From Flavobacterium glycines (GTDB lineage Bacteria > Bacteroidota > Bacteroidia > Flavobacteriales > Flavobacteriaceae), in NCBI RefSeq assembly GCF_900100165.1, contig NZ_FNEO01000001.1:310001-374000 (forward strand): a DNA stretch of 64,000 nt, read 5' to 3'. The position numbers were made by a program, and so were the translations under genes. Position 1 is the first letter of the stretch. Each line of letters opens with the position of its first letter. The notes beneath the pieces are model-generated. The model made no database searches and was not told where the DNA came from. It saw nothing but the letters and a program-made list of their open reading frames with translations. Shown piece after piece: positions 34,100-43,759 of the stretch.

Positions 34100-35439
34100 T
34101 GAAGCAATTACTAATACTAACTCTTCTATCATTTGTAACGATTACAAGTGCACAGGAAAAAACAACGCTAACACTCAAAGATGCAATTAAATACGCACTT
34201 GATAACAAAGCAGATGCAAAGAAAGCTCAATTAAAAGTTGAAAACAGCGAATATCAAATTCAGGAAGTACGCTCGAGAGCTTTACCACAAATTACAGCAA
34301 ATGGAAGTTTGAATTACAACCCAATACTTCAAACAACTGTTATTGACGGATCGGCTTTTGGAGCACCGGGAACAACCATCCAAGCTGCTTTTGGACAAAA
34401 ATGGAATTCAACAGCCGGAGTTACTTTAACACAAAATTTATTTGACCAATCCGTTTTCACAGGATTAAAAGCAGCCAGAACTACTCGGGAATTTTACCAA
34501 ATAAACAATCAGTTAACTGAAGAAGAAGTAATTGAAAGAGTAGCCAATAATTATTACCAAGTATATGTGTTACGCCAAAAATTAGCTTTAGCAGAAACTA
34601 ATTTAAAAACAACCACTAAAGTTCGTGACATTGTTAAAGGACAATACGATAATGGACTAGCTAAAAAAATTGATTTGGATAGAATGACAGTAAATTTGTC
34701 AAATATCAATACCCAAAAACAACAAATCATAAATGCGGTACAATTACAGGAAAATGCTTTAAAATTTTATATGGGAATGCCAATGAATTCGCAAATCGAC
34801 ATTCCACAAACAGAATTTGAAGTGACGCCAACCTCTATTTCAGAAACTCCAAACACGGCTAACCGCTCGGAATATCTGTTACTTAAAAAACAGGAAGAAT
34901 TATTGGTACTGCAAAAAAAGGCAACATTAGCAGCTTACTACCCTACCCTTTCACTATCGGCAAGTTACAACTATATAGGACAAGGACCTCAAATGCCCTG
35001 GTTTGCCAAACCTACTGATGGCGTATACTGGTCTGATTTCTCTGCCATAGGATTGAACCTGAGGGTTCCTATTTTTGCAGGATTTGGAACCAGAGCCAAA
35101 GTAAGACAGGCTGATGTACAGTTAAAAACCGTTCAGGAAGACATCAAAGACACCCAGTTAGCACTGGATTTAGATTATAAAAATGCTAAAACCCAAATTG
35201 AAAACAGTATTATCACGCTTCAAAATCAAAAAGAAAACATGAGATTAGCTGATGAAATTCTGAAAAACATCAATAACAATTACTTACAGGGATTAGCATC
35301 ATTAACCGATTTATTGGATGCTGAAAATGCTTCTACCGAAGCCCAAAACAACTACACTGCCGCTGTTTTAGATTACAAACTGGCAGAAATCAAACTAATT
35401 AAATCAAAAGGCGAACTAAAAACTCTTATAAATAAATAA
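34099..35439 (+). CDS. TolC-family outer-membrane efflux protein
   Basis: Forms the outer-membrane exit duct of the tripartite pump. The 446-residue protein has a signal peptide (about 1-18, ending ITSAQ) and two repeats of the outer-membrane efflux protein family. Each has long coiled helices (for example VIERVANNYYQVYVLRQKLALAE, split by strands) and barrel strands such as LSLSASYNYIGQ. The sequence ALDNKADAKKAQLKVENSEYQI near 30-52 is typical of the first helix. It directly overlaps the TetR gene and precedes the adaptor gene by one base. Confidence 0.93.
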   Translation: MKQLLILTLLSFVTITSAQEKTTLTLKDAIKYALDNKADAKKAQLKVENSEYQIQEVRSRALPQITANGSLNYNPILQTTVIDGSAFGAPGTTIQAAFGQKWNSTAGVTLTQNLFDQSVFTGLKAARTTREFYQINNQLTEEEVIERVANNYYQVYVLRQKLALAETNLKTTTKVRDIVKGQYDNGLAKKIDLDRMTVNLSNINTQKQQIINAVQLQENALKFYMGMPMNSQIDIPQTEFEVTPTSISETPNTANRSEYLLLKKQEELLVLQKKATLAAYYPTLSLSASYNYIGQGPQMPWFAKPTDGVYWSDFSAIGLNLRVPIFAGFGTRAKVRQADVQLKTVQEDIKDTQLALDLDYKNAKTQIENSIITLQNQKENMRLADEILKNINNNYLQGLASLTDLLDAENASTEAQNNYTAAVLDYKLAEIKLIKSKGELKTLINK

Positions 35440-35440
35440 C

Positions 35441-36508
35441 ATGAAAAAATACATAACTACCGGAATTATCATTATAGCTTCATTAGCTTTGATAGGTTTT
35501 ATTTTAACGAAAAACAAAAAGGAAAACGAAGCAAAGATTGCTATTGTTGCTGAGAAAAATGCTGCCGTTTCCGTAAAAGTAGCCACCGTAAAAAACGAAG
35601 AAATCTCTCTGGATTTTGTTGCCAATGGAAACTTTGAACCAAAACAGGAACTTAGCATGGAAGCTGAAAAATCAGGAAAGGTAATCAAAGTACTTGCTAA
35701 AGAAGGAGATCATGTAACTGTGGGACAAACCCTGGCTATCATGAGAGGTGATGCAATTAACGTTAATGCACAGGCTGCCGAAGCTGCTTACCAAAATGCT
35801 AAATCAGATTACAATCGTTTTGACAATGCTTATAAAACAGGCGGTGTTACTAAACAACAATTGGATCAGGCAAGAGTAGCTTTGACTAATGCCGAGGCAA
35901 ATTACAAACAGGCAAAAATTAATGTAGGTGATACCCGAATTAAAGCTCCTATAAATGGAATTATTAACGCAAAAATGATTGAACCAGGATCTATGCTTGC
36001 TGCTATGCCTCCTACTAAAATGTTCGAAATCGTTAATGTAAATACTTTAAAATTAAAAGTAACGGTAAACGAATCACAAGTAGCTAACTTAAAACTTGGA
36101 AACAACATTAGTGTGACCAGCAGTGTTTATCCTGACAAGACTTTTTCCGGAAAAATCACTTTCATTGCCGCTAAAGCTGACACTGCCCTGAATTTCCCGG
36201 TTGAAATTGAAATCACTAACAATGCTAACAACGATCTTAAAGCAGGAATGTACGGAACTGCTGTTTTTAAATCAAACCAACAAAAACAAAACCTTACCGT
36301 AATTCCCCGAACAGCTTTTGTGGGTAGTGTAAGCAGTAATCAGGTTTTTGTAGTTGAGAATGGAATTGCCAAACTAAAAACAGTTACAGCAGGAAGAATA
36401 TTAGGTGATAAAGTTGAAATCTTAAATGGTTTATCAGATGGTGAAACTGTTGTTACAACAGGTCAAATTAACTTACAGGAAGGAAGTAAAGTAGAAATCA
36501 TTAAATAA
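35441..36508 (+). CDS. RND efflux periplasmic adaptor
   Basis: Membrane-fusion protein joining the RND pump to TolC. The 355-residue protein is held by an N-terminal membrane helix (about 5-23); no lipobox Cys is present. Domains in order: barrel-sandwich/lipoyl-like half (about 60-100, SGKVIKVLAKEGDHVTVGQ), helical hairpin (about 103-155), second lipoyl half (DTRIKAPINGIINAK, about 163-177), beta-barrel (about 200-270) and membrane-proximal domain. It starts one base after the TolC gene stop. A 117-base gap with an inverted repeat separates it from the pump gene. Confidence 0.93.
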   Translation: MKKYITTGIIIIASLALIGFILTKNKKENEAKIAIVAEKNAAVSVKVATVKNEEISLDFVANGNFEPKQELSMEAEKSGKVIKVLAKEGDHVTVGQTLAIMRGDAINVNAQAAEAAYQNAKSDYNRFDNAYKTGGVTKQQLDQARVALTNAEANYKQAKINVGDTRIKAPINGIINAKMIEPGSMLAAMPPTKMFEIVNVNTLKLKVTVNESQVANLKLGNNISVTSSVYPDKTFSGKITFIAAKADTALNFPVEIEITNNANNDLKAGMYGTAVFKSNQQKQNLTVIPRTAFVGSVSSNQVFVVENGIAKLKTVTAGRILGDKVEILNGLSDGETVVTTGQINLQEGSKVEIIK

Positions 36509-36602
36509 GTTATTAGTTAAGGGTTATATGTTAGAAGTTAAGACTTACTGGTTTTAAAATAGCTAACCTATATCGCATAACTTTTAACACATAACAAATA
36601 AC
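36509..36602. repeat. Inverted repeat inside the efflux operon
   Basis: Left arm 36509-36541 (GTTATTAGTTAAGGGTTATA and on) and right arm 36576-36602 are imperfect inverse copies built from GTTA/TAAC units. It lies between the adaptor and RND genes, where most of the operon has almost no gap. It could lower or fine-tune expression of the pump gene, or be a neutral dispersed repeat. Confidence 0.5.
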
Positions 36603-36625
36603 AACCTTCTTAAAAGAGGAAAAAT

Positions 36626-39600
36626 ATGAAATTAGCAGAAATATCCATAAAACGTCCTTCCTTAGTGATTGTATTATTTACAATACTAACACTTGGCGGA
36701 CTATTCAGTTACAGCCAGCTGGGCTATGAGCTGATACCAAAATTCGAAATGAATGTAATCACGGTTTCTACGATTTATCCGGGAGCTTCTCCCAGTGAGG
36801 TTGAAAACACGGTTACTAAGAAAATGGAAGATGCTATCGCATCGCTGGAAAACATCAAGAAAATTGATTCTAAGTCTTACGAAAGTCTTTCGGTAGTTTC
36901 CATCACACTGACTTCTAATGCCAATGTTGACGTTTCGATGAATGATGCCCAACGAAAAATCAATGCCATTTTAAGTGATTTGCCAGAAGATGCTAAAACG
37001 CCTTCGCTAAATAAATTCTCGCTGAGTGACATGCCAATTATTACTATTGGTGCTAATGGAAAAATGGACGAAGCTGCTTTTTATGACTTAATTGATAAAA
37101 AAATTGCGCCTGTTTTATCCCGTGTACAAGGGGTTGCCCAGGTAAATATCATTGGTGGTCAGGAACGTGAAATTCAGGTGAATCTTGATGCCACTAAAAT
37201 GCAGGGTTATGGTTTATCGATTCCACAGGTACAACAAACCATTTTAGCTTCTAACTTAGATTTCCCAACTGGTAACATCCAAACCCGTGAGCAAAAAATC
37301 CTGATTCGTTTAGCGGGTAAATATAAAAGTGTAGACGAATTAAGAAACTTAGTAGTTTCCTCTAAAAACGGAATCCAAATTCGTTTACAGGATATTGCTG
37401 ATGTACAGGACACTCAAAAAATTGCCGAAAAAATTGCCCGTGTCGATCAAAAAAGTGCCATTGTATTACAAATTGTCAAACAATCGGATGCTAATGCCGT
37501 TGCGGTAAGTGAACAGGTTGCAAAAACAGTTAAGAAATTAGAAAGCGACTACAAAGCCAATGAATTGAAATTAGAAACTGCTAAAGACAGTACCATTTTC
37601 ACATTGGAAGCAGCTGATTCAGTTATTCACGATTTATTAATTGCCGTAATCTTAGTGGCATTAGTAATGTTGTTCTTCCTGCACAGCATCCGAAACTCAT
37701 TGATTGTAATGGTTTCTATTCCTGCCTCATTGATTGCCACTTTTATTGGTATTTACCTAATGGGATATACCTTAAACTTAATGAGTTTATTAGGATTATC
37801 ACTCGTGGTTGGTATTCTGGTGGACGACGCCATTGTGGTATTGGAAAATATTTACAGGCATATGGAAATGGGTAAGAGCCGTATCCGTGCTGCCTTTGAT
37901 GGTACTGCCGAAATTGGCGGAACAGTAACTTCGATTACTCTTGTAATTGTGGTGGTATTTTTACCAATTGCCATGAGTACCGGATTAGTATCTAACATTA
38001 TTACACAATTCTGTACCACGGTAGTAATCTCTACTTTATTATCGCTTTTAGCATCGTTTACTATTATTCCGTGGTTGTCTTCCCGTTTTGGAAAACTGGA
38101 ACATATTGAAGGCAAAAATCTTTTTGGTAAAATCATTCTTGGTTTCGAAAGCATGCTAAGTCGTTTTACACACTGGGTTACCGGAATTTTAGAATGGTGT
38201 TTAGATCATTATATTAAAACCATTTTGATAGTATTGGTATTATTCTTTTCATCAACAATCGGATTGATGGGTGGTGGTTTTATCGGTGGAGAGTTCTTCG
38301 CTTCTTCTGATAGTGGAGAGTTTTTAGTGCAAATTGAAATGCCAAAAGACGCTTCATTAGAACAAACCAATTTCATGACCCAAAAAGCAGAGGCTTACTT
38401 AAAACAACAAAAATATGTACACAGCCAAATTACAACTGTAGGTCAAACTTCTGAAGGAATGGGTGCTACTCAGGCAACAGCCTATAAAGCCGAAATTGAT
38501 GTAAAAATGATTGAACAGTCCGAACGAACAGACGACGCCTCGGTCTATGCAGCCAAAATGAAACGCCAATTGGAAAAAGTATTGGTAGGTGCCAAAGTTA
38601 AAACCGTTCCTGTAGGTATTATGGGATCTGCCGAAGATGCTAAATTAGGATTAATTGTAACTGGTCCTAATGTGGAAAGCGCTATGAAATTTGCCAAATT
38701 AGCCGAAGAAGAATTGAAAAAAATCCCTGGTACTACCGAAATTAAATTGACTGTTGAAGACGGAAACCCAGAAATCAATGTTCAGGTAGACCGAGATAAA
38801 ATGGCGGCTTTGGGATTAAACCTGCAAACTGTTGGTATGACCATGCAAACTGCTTATAGTGGTAACACCGACGGTAAATTTAGAGCAGGCGAATACGAAT
38901 ACGATATCAACATCAAGTACAATGCTTTTGACCGAAAAAATATTGACGATGTAAGCAACCTAATCTTTATTAACGATCAGGGACAACAAATTAAATTATC
39001 TCAATTTGCAACAATTACAGAAGGTTCAGGACCTAGTAAACTGGAGCGTAGAGACAAGGCAGCTTCGGTTACCGTACAGGGACAAAACATTGGTGTTCCA
39101 TCGGGAACTATCGTACAACAATGGCAGGAAAAACTGGATAAATTGGAAAAACCAACAGGGGTTAACTACATTTGGGGTGGTGACCAGGAAAACCAATCAG
39201 AAGGTTTTGGAACTTTAGGAGTTGCCTTATTAGCTGCAATTATCTTGGTTTATCTGGTAATGGTAGGTCTATATGACAGTTTTGTTCACCCGTTTGTGGT
39301 ATTGTTTGCCATCCCGCTTTCGTTCATTGGAGCTATGCTGGCGTTGGCTTTAACTAACAATTCATTAAACATCTTCACCATTTTAGGTATTATCATGCTG
39401 ATTGGATTGGTATGTAAAAATGCGATTATGCTTGTGGATTACACCAATCAGCGAAGAGCTGCCGGTGAAACTATCCGAAGAGCTTTAATTCAGGCAAACC
39501 ACGCTCGTTTGCGTCCTATTTTGATGACGACTATTGCGATGGTATTTGGTATGTTCCCAATTGCATTGGCTTCAGGAGCAGGAGCCGAATGGAAAAACGG

Positions 39601-39802
39601 TTTGGCATGGGTAATCATCGGAGGTTTAATATCTTCGTTATTCCTAACTCTGATTATCGTTCCTGTAATCTATGAAATCATGGAGAAAATTATTTCGAAA
39701 TTCTCTAAAGAAGAAAAAATCGATTACGAAGCCGAAATGGTTGCCGATTACGAACACAAAGAACTAAGTGAAGACGGTTTTAACCCAAAACACACGATGT
39801 AA
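36626..39802 (+). CDS. RND-family multidrug efflux permease
   Basis: Proton-driven inner-membrane pump, 1058 residues, of the hydrophobe/amphiphile exporter type. It has the twofold RND layout: the first transmembrane helix (IKRPSLVIVLFTILTLGGL), a large periplasmic loop (PGASPSEVENTVTKKMEDAI), and helices 2-6. The proton-relay pair Asp400/Asp401 lies in GILVDDAIVVLENI. The second half repeats this (transmembrane helix near 535, loop with GGDQENQSEGFG, then LIGLVCKNAIMLVDY). A hydrophilic tail of about 35 residues follows the last helix. Last gene of the operon. Substrates cannot be predicted; the heavy-metal family signature is absent. Confidence 0.95.
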   Translation: MKLAEISIKRPSLVIVLFTILTLGGLFSYSQLGYELIPKFEMNVITVSTIYPGASPSEVENTVTKKMEDAIASLENIKKIDSKSYESLSVVSITLTSNANVDVSMNDAQRKINAILSDLPEDAKTPSLNKFSLSDMPIITIGANGKMDEAAFYDLIDKKIAPVLSRVQGVAQVNIIGGQEREIQVNLDATKMQGYGLSIPQVQQTILASNLDFPTGNIQTREQKILIRLAGKYKSVDELRNLVVSSKNGIQIRLQDIADVQDTQKIAEKIARVDQKSAIVLQIVKQSDANAVAVSEQVAKTVKKLESDYKANELKLETAKDSTIFTLEAADSVIHDLLIAVILVALVMLFFLHSIRNSLIVMVSIPASLIATFIGIYLMGYTLNLMSLLGLSLVVGILVDDAIVVLENIYRHMEMGKSRIRAAFDGTAEIGGTVTSITLVIVVVFLPIAMSTGLVSNIITQFCTTVVISTLLSLLASFTIIPWLSSRFGKLEHIEGKNLFGKIILGFESMLSRFTHWVTGILEWCLDHYIKTILIVLVLFFSSTIGLMGGGFIGGEFFASSDSGEFLVQIEMPKDASLEQTNFMTQKAEAYLKQQKYVHSQITTVGQTSEGMGATQATAYKAEIDVKMIEQSERTDDASVYAAKMKRQLEKVLVGAKVKTVPVGIMGSAEDAKLGLIVTGPNVESAMKFAKLAEEELKKIPGTTEIKLTVEDGNPEINVQVDRDKMAALGLNLQTVGMTMQTAYSGNTDGKFRAGEYEYDINIKYNAFDRKNIDDVSNLIFINDQGQQIKLSQFATITEGSGPSKLERRDKAASVTVQGQNIGVPSGTIVQQWQEKLDKLEKPTGVNYIWGGDQENQSEGFGTLGVALLAAIILVYLVMVGLYDSFVHPFVVLFAIPLSFIGAMLALALTNNSLNIFTILGIIMLIGLVCKNAIMLVDYTNQRRAAGETIRRALIQANHARLRPILMTTIAMVFGMFPIALASGAGAEWKNGLAWVIIGGLISSLFLTLIIVPVIYEIMEKIISKFSKEEKIDYEAEMVADYEHKELSEDGFNPKHTM

Positions 39803-39824
39803 ACCCATCACTTTTCGATAAAAG

Positions 39825-39855
39825 AAACCACCTGAGATTTACTTTCAGGTGGTTT
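39825..39855 (+). terminator. Terminator of the efflux operon
   Basis: AAACCACCTGA (39825-39835) pairs perfectly with TCAGGTGGTTT (39845-39855), followed by a T-run, 22 bases after the RND stop codon. Confidence 0.9.
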
Positions 39856-39931
39856 TTTGTTTTAATCAAAAAGATTTGAAATTATTACCAATTAGATATC
39901 AAAAAACGAGAATTAAAAAGAATTTCATTCT

Positions 39932-40132
39932 TCATTTTGATTCCCGTTCTGTAAGCTTATCAGCTGCCCTATCATAGTTGGAAACTACCTGTTTCAACTG
40001 TTGAATAGCTTCAGCTGTAAGTTCGCCTTTGGCGCCTTCAGCCACCCAGCGTGCCGATGAAATTAAAGTTGCTAATTCGTAACCGCTGAGTGTAATATGA
40101 AAAACCAGATTATTTTTTTTCTCAATGTGCAT
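39932..40132 (-). CDS. Small protein of unknown function paired with an AhpD-like gene
   Basis: A 66-residue protein, not recognised. It has an N-terminal strand-like part (NNLVFHITLSGYELATLI) and a C-terminal amphipathic helix (AEAIQQLKQVVSNYDRAADKL). No cysteines, signal peptide or metal site. Its ATG lies inside the last 11 bases of the AhpD-like gene, so translation is probably coupled and the two may act together. Low complexity is absent and the overlap is typical of a true operon partner, so I accept it as a gene. Confidence 0.65.
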   Translation of the reverse strand: MHIEKKNNLVFHITLSGYELATLISSARWVAEGAKGELTAEAIQQLKQVVSNYDRAADKLTERESK

Positions 40133-40532
40133 GTTGTGCCATATTTTCTTTCACATAATTACCTATCTGTTTCAATTCGCCGGCAAACTCATCATAATCC
40201 GTTTGCATGCCATTGAGGTAGGCACTCCAGCCAAGCGACATTTTTGCATAATGAACCGCTTCCTGTATTTCTTCATCTGTTGCACCAAAGAGTTTTGCGG
40301 TCTCTGCATGAAACAAGGTACAATATCTGCATTTAGTTTCTGAATGTAATGCTACCCCCATTAATTCTTTGTATTTATTCGGAATTAGTGTTTCCCCCAA
40401 TTGAAGGCTTTTAAATAATTCCCATTCAAAATCTAAATACGCCTCGGGAATATCTTTCATAAATCCCGGAACAATGCCTAAATGCTCTCTGATTTCGGCT
40501 TCTACTTCTGAACGATTTCTAGCTATTGCCAT
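40122..40532 (-). CDS. AhpD-like/carboxymuconolactone decarboxylase-family protein
   Basis: The ATG at 40532 gives 136 residues; a GTG one codon earlier is also possible. The all-helical AhpD fold is marked by the CxxCxxxH motif CRYCTLFH near residues 67-74, the pair of cysteines that act as a thiol peroxidase/reductase site in AhpD proteins. ATDEEIQEAVHYAKMSLG follows it. The known roles of the family are peroxide or peroxynitrite defence and dithiol exchange. It is the first gene of a two-gene operon with the 66-residue unknown. No peroxiredoxin partner is next to it. Confidence 0.85.
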   Translation of the reverse strand: MAIARNRSEVEAEIREHLGIVPGFMKDIPEAYLDFEWELFKSLQLGETLIPNKYKELMGVALHSETKCRYCTLFHAETAKLFGATDEEIQEAVHYAKMSLGWSAYLNGMQTDYDEFAGELKQIGNYVKENMAQHAH

Positions 40533-40811
40533 CACTTTTGCTAATTTTTAATACAATTATTTCCAATCTGGATTTCATAAAAATTTGACCTGTAAATTTA
40601 CGAAAAAAAGCAGCCATAAACAATTAATTAACTGAATAACAAAAAGTTAAACTACAAGAAATTAAATTTTATTAAATCTCCAAAAAGCATTAAAATCAAG
40701 ATACGACTTAAGTCTTTCCTGTCCATAGAACAATCATTTAAAAACCAATAAAACCCTTCAAATCAACAACAAAGCATTCTTATTTTGAAAACAAACCTCA
40801 ATTATTTTATT

Positions 40812-40894
40812 TTTATTTAGAATTAATAAAAATAAATTTGTTTTCTAAATTTACGCCGTTTACTTTTGTCTTATTAAAAATTATTCTAAATAAG
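40812..40894 (+). promoter_or_regulatory. Receptor promoter with repeated TTATTTAGAAT boxes
   Basis: The gap 40533-40894 holds this region; I see nothing else in 40533-40800. TAAATTTG (40833-40840) is a -7 box. TTTATTTAGAATTAAT (40812-40827) lies just upstream of it, and an inverse copy (ATTATTCTAAATAAG, 40880-40894) lies in the leader directly before the ATG. Their pairing and position, bracketing the transcription start, suggest a repressor site. An iron-responsive Fur- or DtxR-type regulator would suit the operon, but this is inference. Confidence 0.45.
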
Positions 40895-43357
40895 ATGAAA
40901 ACAAAATTTATTCTACCCATTCTAAGTTTATTATTCGTCCTACTATTTTCAACCTCTATTTGGTCACAGGAAAGAGCAAGTATCAAGGGACAAATCACTT
41001 TAAAAGACAATCAGTCTCCCGAAAAAATTTCGGTTATACTAAAAAACACGCGTTTTGGAACAGTAACAGATTCAAAAGGAAACTACAAAATGCAACATAT
41101 CAAAGCGGGAAATTATATTTTAAGAATTTCAGCAATTGGATATATAACAAAAGAAATCAAAATCAATCTTTCAAGTGGTCAGGTATTGATTCAAAATGCT
41201 GAAATCAGTCCTGATTCGGAAGAACTGACGGAAGTAGTGATTAATGGAGGCAAAAAAAACTTTTTTGCCAAGAAAGAAAATCAGCAAATAGCAAGATTAC
41301 CGCTGAGAAACCTCGAAAACCCACAGGTTTACACAACAATCTCATCAGAATTATTAAAAGATCAGGTGGTAACCAATATTGATGATGCATTGAAAAATGC
41401 TCCAGGAGTACAACCACTATGGACTTCAACAGGTCGCGGTTCTGATGGTGCAGGTTATTTTTCACTACGTGGATTCGCCGTTCAGCCCAGAGCACTTAAC
41501 GGACTACCTGGTATTTCTAATGGAAGTTTAGACCCGGCTAACATTGACAGAATTGAAGTAATCAAAGGGCCTTCAGGAACTTTATTTGGAAGTACTATCG
41601 TTTCATACGGAGGTTTAATTAATATTACTACTAAAACTCCATACGACCACTTTGGCGGAGAAGTAAATTACACAGCCGGTTCTTATGGTTTGAATCGTGT
41701 AACAGCAGATATCAATACGCCTTTAAACGAAGAAAAAACCGTTAATTTAAGAATTAATACTGCCTACCACAGCGAAAACAGCTTTCAGGATGCCGGATTC
41801 AGAAAGGCCTTATTTGTTGCCCCTTCACTTTCTTACAAAGCATCAGACCGACTTTCGTTCTTATTCAATACCGAATTCTTAAGTAACGAAGCTACTAATG
41901 CAACTATGTTGTTCTTAACACGTTCGACTCCATTAAAAGTCCACAATATAGACGAATTAGGATACGACAACAAACGTTCGTACACCAGCAACCAACTATC
42001 CATTAAAACACCTTCGTACAACTTACAAGGACAAATGTTTTACAAAATCAATGATTCATGGACTTCACAAACTGCAGTTTCAAGAACATCGGCTAAATCA
42101 GAAGGATATTACAGCTATTTATTCGAAGCCACAGCCTCATTCCCTACTATTACACAAGGAGTTGTATTTGGACGTTATATCAACTATCAAAATTCAACTA
42201 CATTGGCTACCGATATCCAACAAAATCTTATTGGTGATTTCAAAATTGGAAACATGAGAAACCGCTTAGTTGCCGGCTTGGATTACTTCAATCGTCAGAT
42301 TACAGACAATGGTACGGGTTATGTACTTAACGGAAGAGTTTACATAGGTGATGACAGCGTACAAAATGTAAACGAAAATGTATTTGGAATCACAAATCCA
42401 TCACAATACATAACAACGGGTGACAATGGAAAACTCAGCAAAAACGCTACTGATGCGTTACTAGCCGGAGCAACTGTAAACAATAGCAAAACCAAACAAG
42501 AAGTATACAGTGCTTATGTATCAGATGTAATCAACTTTTTACCAAGTTTATCTGCCATGGCAAGTTTACGTGTAGACCGTTTTATGAATGCTAATAACGG
42601 AGGTTACAATCAAACAGCTCTTTCTCCTAAATTTGGTGTAGTTTTCCAACCTATTTTAGATAAAGTATCTCTTTTTGCTAACTACATGAACGGATTCACT
42701 AACGTAGCTCCTGCAGAAGACATAAATGGAAGTACAAGAACTCCAAGAGTTTTTGACCCGGAACATGCTGACCAATTAGAATTTGGAACCAAATTAAATT
42801 TATTCAATGACAAATTGTACGCAACTTTTAGCTACTACAACATTAAAGTAACCGATCGCGTTTACAACATCCGCAATTCGGCTACAGACGTTACTTATTA
42901 TCAGGACGGAGCTCAAAACAACGAAGGTTTTGAAGCCGAAATTATTGCTAATCCAATCCAAGGTTTAAATATTGTGGCAGGTTATAGCTATGTGGATGCG
43001 GGTGTTACCAAAGGAGACATTAACACAGTGGGTTACCGACCAACCAGTGCAGGGGCTTACAATACTGCCAATCTATGGGCAAGTTACCGTTTCCAAAACG
43101 ATGCTTTAAAAGGATTCGGACTTGGATTTGGAGGTAATTACTCCGGAGAAAACAAAATCACTCATGGCCTTGTAACCGGAACTTTTACCATTCCTGAATA
43201 TACAGTGCTGAATTCTTCAATCTTTTACGGTAACGACAAATTCAATTTAACCTTAAAAATTGATAATATCGCTAACGCAGACACTTACGACGGATGGTCG
43301 ACTATTCACCCAAGAAACATGAGAAGTGCATCAGCAAGTTTCTCTTATAAATTTTAA
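40895..43357 (+). CDS. TonB-dependent receptor, probably for a siderophore or iron complex
   Basis: Outer-membrane import receptor. The ATG at 40895 gives 820 residues with a signal peptide (MKTKFILPILSLLFVLLFST); the 19-codon extension upstream is unlikely. A carboxypeptidase-regulatory-like domain (about 30-105), the TonB-interacting segment EELTEVVING and the plug (about 130-250, with GRGSDGAGYFSLRGFAVQP and IEVIKGPSGTLFGS) are followed by a barrel ending SASFSYKF. The plug motif and the following genes for small membrane proteins and a PepSY protein match known iron-uptake arrangements. Exact ligand unknown. A hairpin between this gene and the next may lower downstream expression. Confidence 0.88.
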   Translation: MKTKFILPILSLLFVLLFSTSIWSQERASIKGQITLKDNQSPEKISVILKNTRFGTVTDSKGNYKMQHIKAGNYILRISAIGYITKEIKINLSSGQVLIQNAEISPDSEELTEVVINGGKKNFFAKKENQQIARLPLRNLENPQVYTTISSELLKDQVVTNIDDALKNAPGVQPLWTSTGRGSDGAGYFSLRGFAVQPRALNGLPGISNGSLDPANIDRIEVIKGPSGTLFGSTIVSYGGLINITTKTPYDHFGGEVNYTAGSYGLNRVTADINTPLNEEKTVNLRINTAYHSENSFQDAGFRKALFVAPSLSYKASDRLSFLFNTEFLSNEATNATMLFLTRSTPLKVHNIDELGYDNKRSYTSNQLSIKTPSYNLQGQMFYKINDSWTSQTAVSRTSAKSEGYYSYLFEATASFPTITQGVVFGRYINYQNSTTLATDIQQNLIGDFKIGNMRNRLVAGLDYFNRQITDNGTGYVLNGRVYIGDDSVQNVNENVFGITNPSQYITTGDNGKLSKNATDALLAGATVNNSKTKQEVYSAYVSDVINFLPSLSAMASLRVDRFMNANNGGYNQTALSPKFGVVFQPILDKVSLFANYMNGFTNVAPAEDINGSTRTPRVFDPEHADQLEFGTKLNLFNDKLYATFSYYNIKVTDRVYNIRNSATDVTYYQDGAQNNEGFEAEIIANPIQGLNIVAGYSYVDAGVTKGDINTVGYRPTSAGAYNTANLWASYRFQNDALKGFGLGFGGNYSGENKITHGLVTGTFTIPEYTVLNSSIFYGNDKFNLTLKIDNIANADTYDGWSTIHPRNMRSASASFSYKF

Positions 43358-43369
43358 CAGCAAACAAAT

Positions 43370-43403
43370 AACAGCTTTCTTAATCCCCAATAAGAAAGCT
43401 GTT
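43370..43403 (+). terminator. Hairpin after the receptor gene, possible attenuator
   Basis: A perfect 13-bp stem (43370-43382 with 43391-43403) with the loop ATCCCCAA follows the receptor stop by 12 bases. The tail is only GTTTATTAATT, so termination may be partial, leaving some read-through into the membrane-protein genes. Confidence 0.6.
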
Positions 43404-43420
43404 TATTAATTCAAAAAAAT

Positions 43421-43750
43421 ATGGTCGCATTAATTAGTTTAAATATCTTTTTAGGATTTTATGTCTTATACAATACTTCCAAAAAAGCAACATTAGAAAG
43501 CAACTTACAACTGGAAAAATGGATTCAGCAAAATCCAAAACCTTCACGTTTAATAGGCTTATCGATTTTAGCAATAGCTTATAGTTTTTTAATCAGTGTA
43601 AAAGCTATAGGCGCTTCTACTTTAATTTATTTCATTCAAATTATGGTCATTGGCAGTCTAATTATAATCTTAGCTCCGCTTAGGATTATTAATTACAAAT
43701 TAGTATTAGGTACATTTTTTCTGGCTATTCTTTTAGAAACCTTCTGTTAA
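43421..43750 (+). CDS. Small membrane protein of the iron operon
   Basis: A 109-residue protein with three predicted membrane helices (about 2-20, 44-62 and 68-105, the last possibly two). A short polar loop ESNLQLEKWIQQNPKPSRL lies between the first and second. No catalytic or metal motif is seen. Its position, between a TonB-dependent receptor and a PepSY protein, is that of the DUF3325-type small proteins found in bacterial iron-uptake loci, but I cannot confirm homology by eye. It probably works with the next two genes. Confidence 0.7.
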   Translation: MVALISLNIFLGFYVLYNTSKKATLESNLQLEKWIQQNPKPSRLIGLSILAIAYSFLISVKAIGASTLIYFIQIMVIGSLIIILAPLRIINYKLVLGTFFLAILLETFC

Positions 43751-43759
43751 ATCTTAATC

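Noticed and set aside
37852..38154. 100-codon minus-strand frame inside the RND pump gene
   Set aside because: Shadow of a strongly conserved coding region with no start context of its own.
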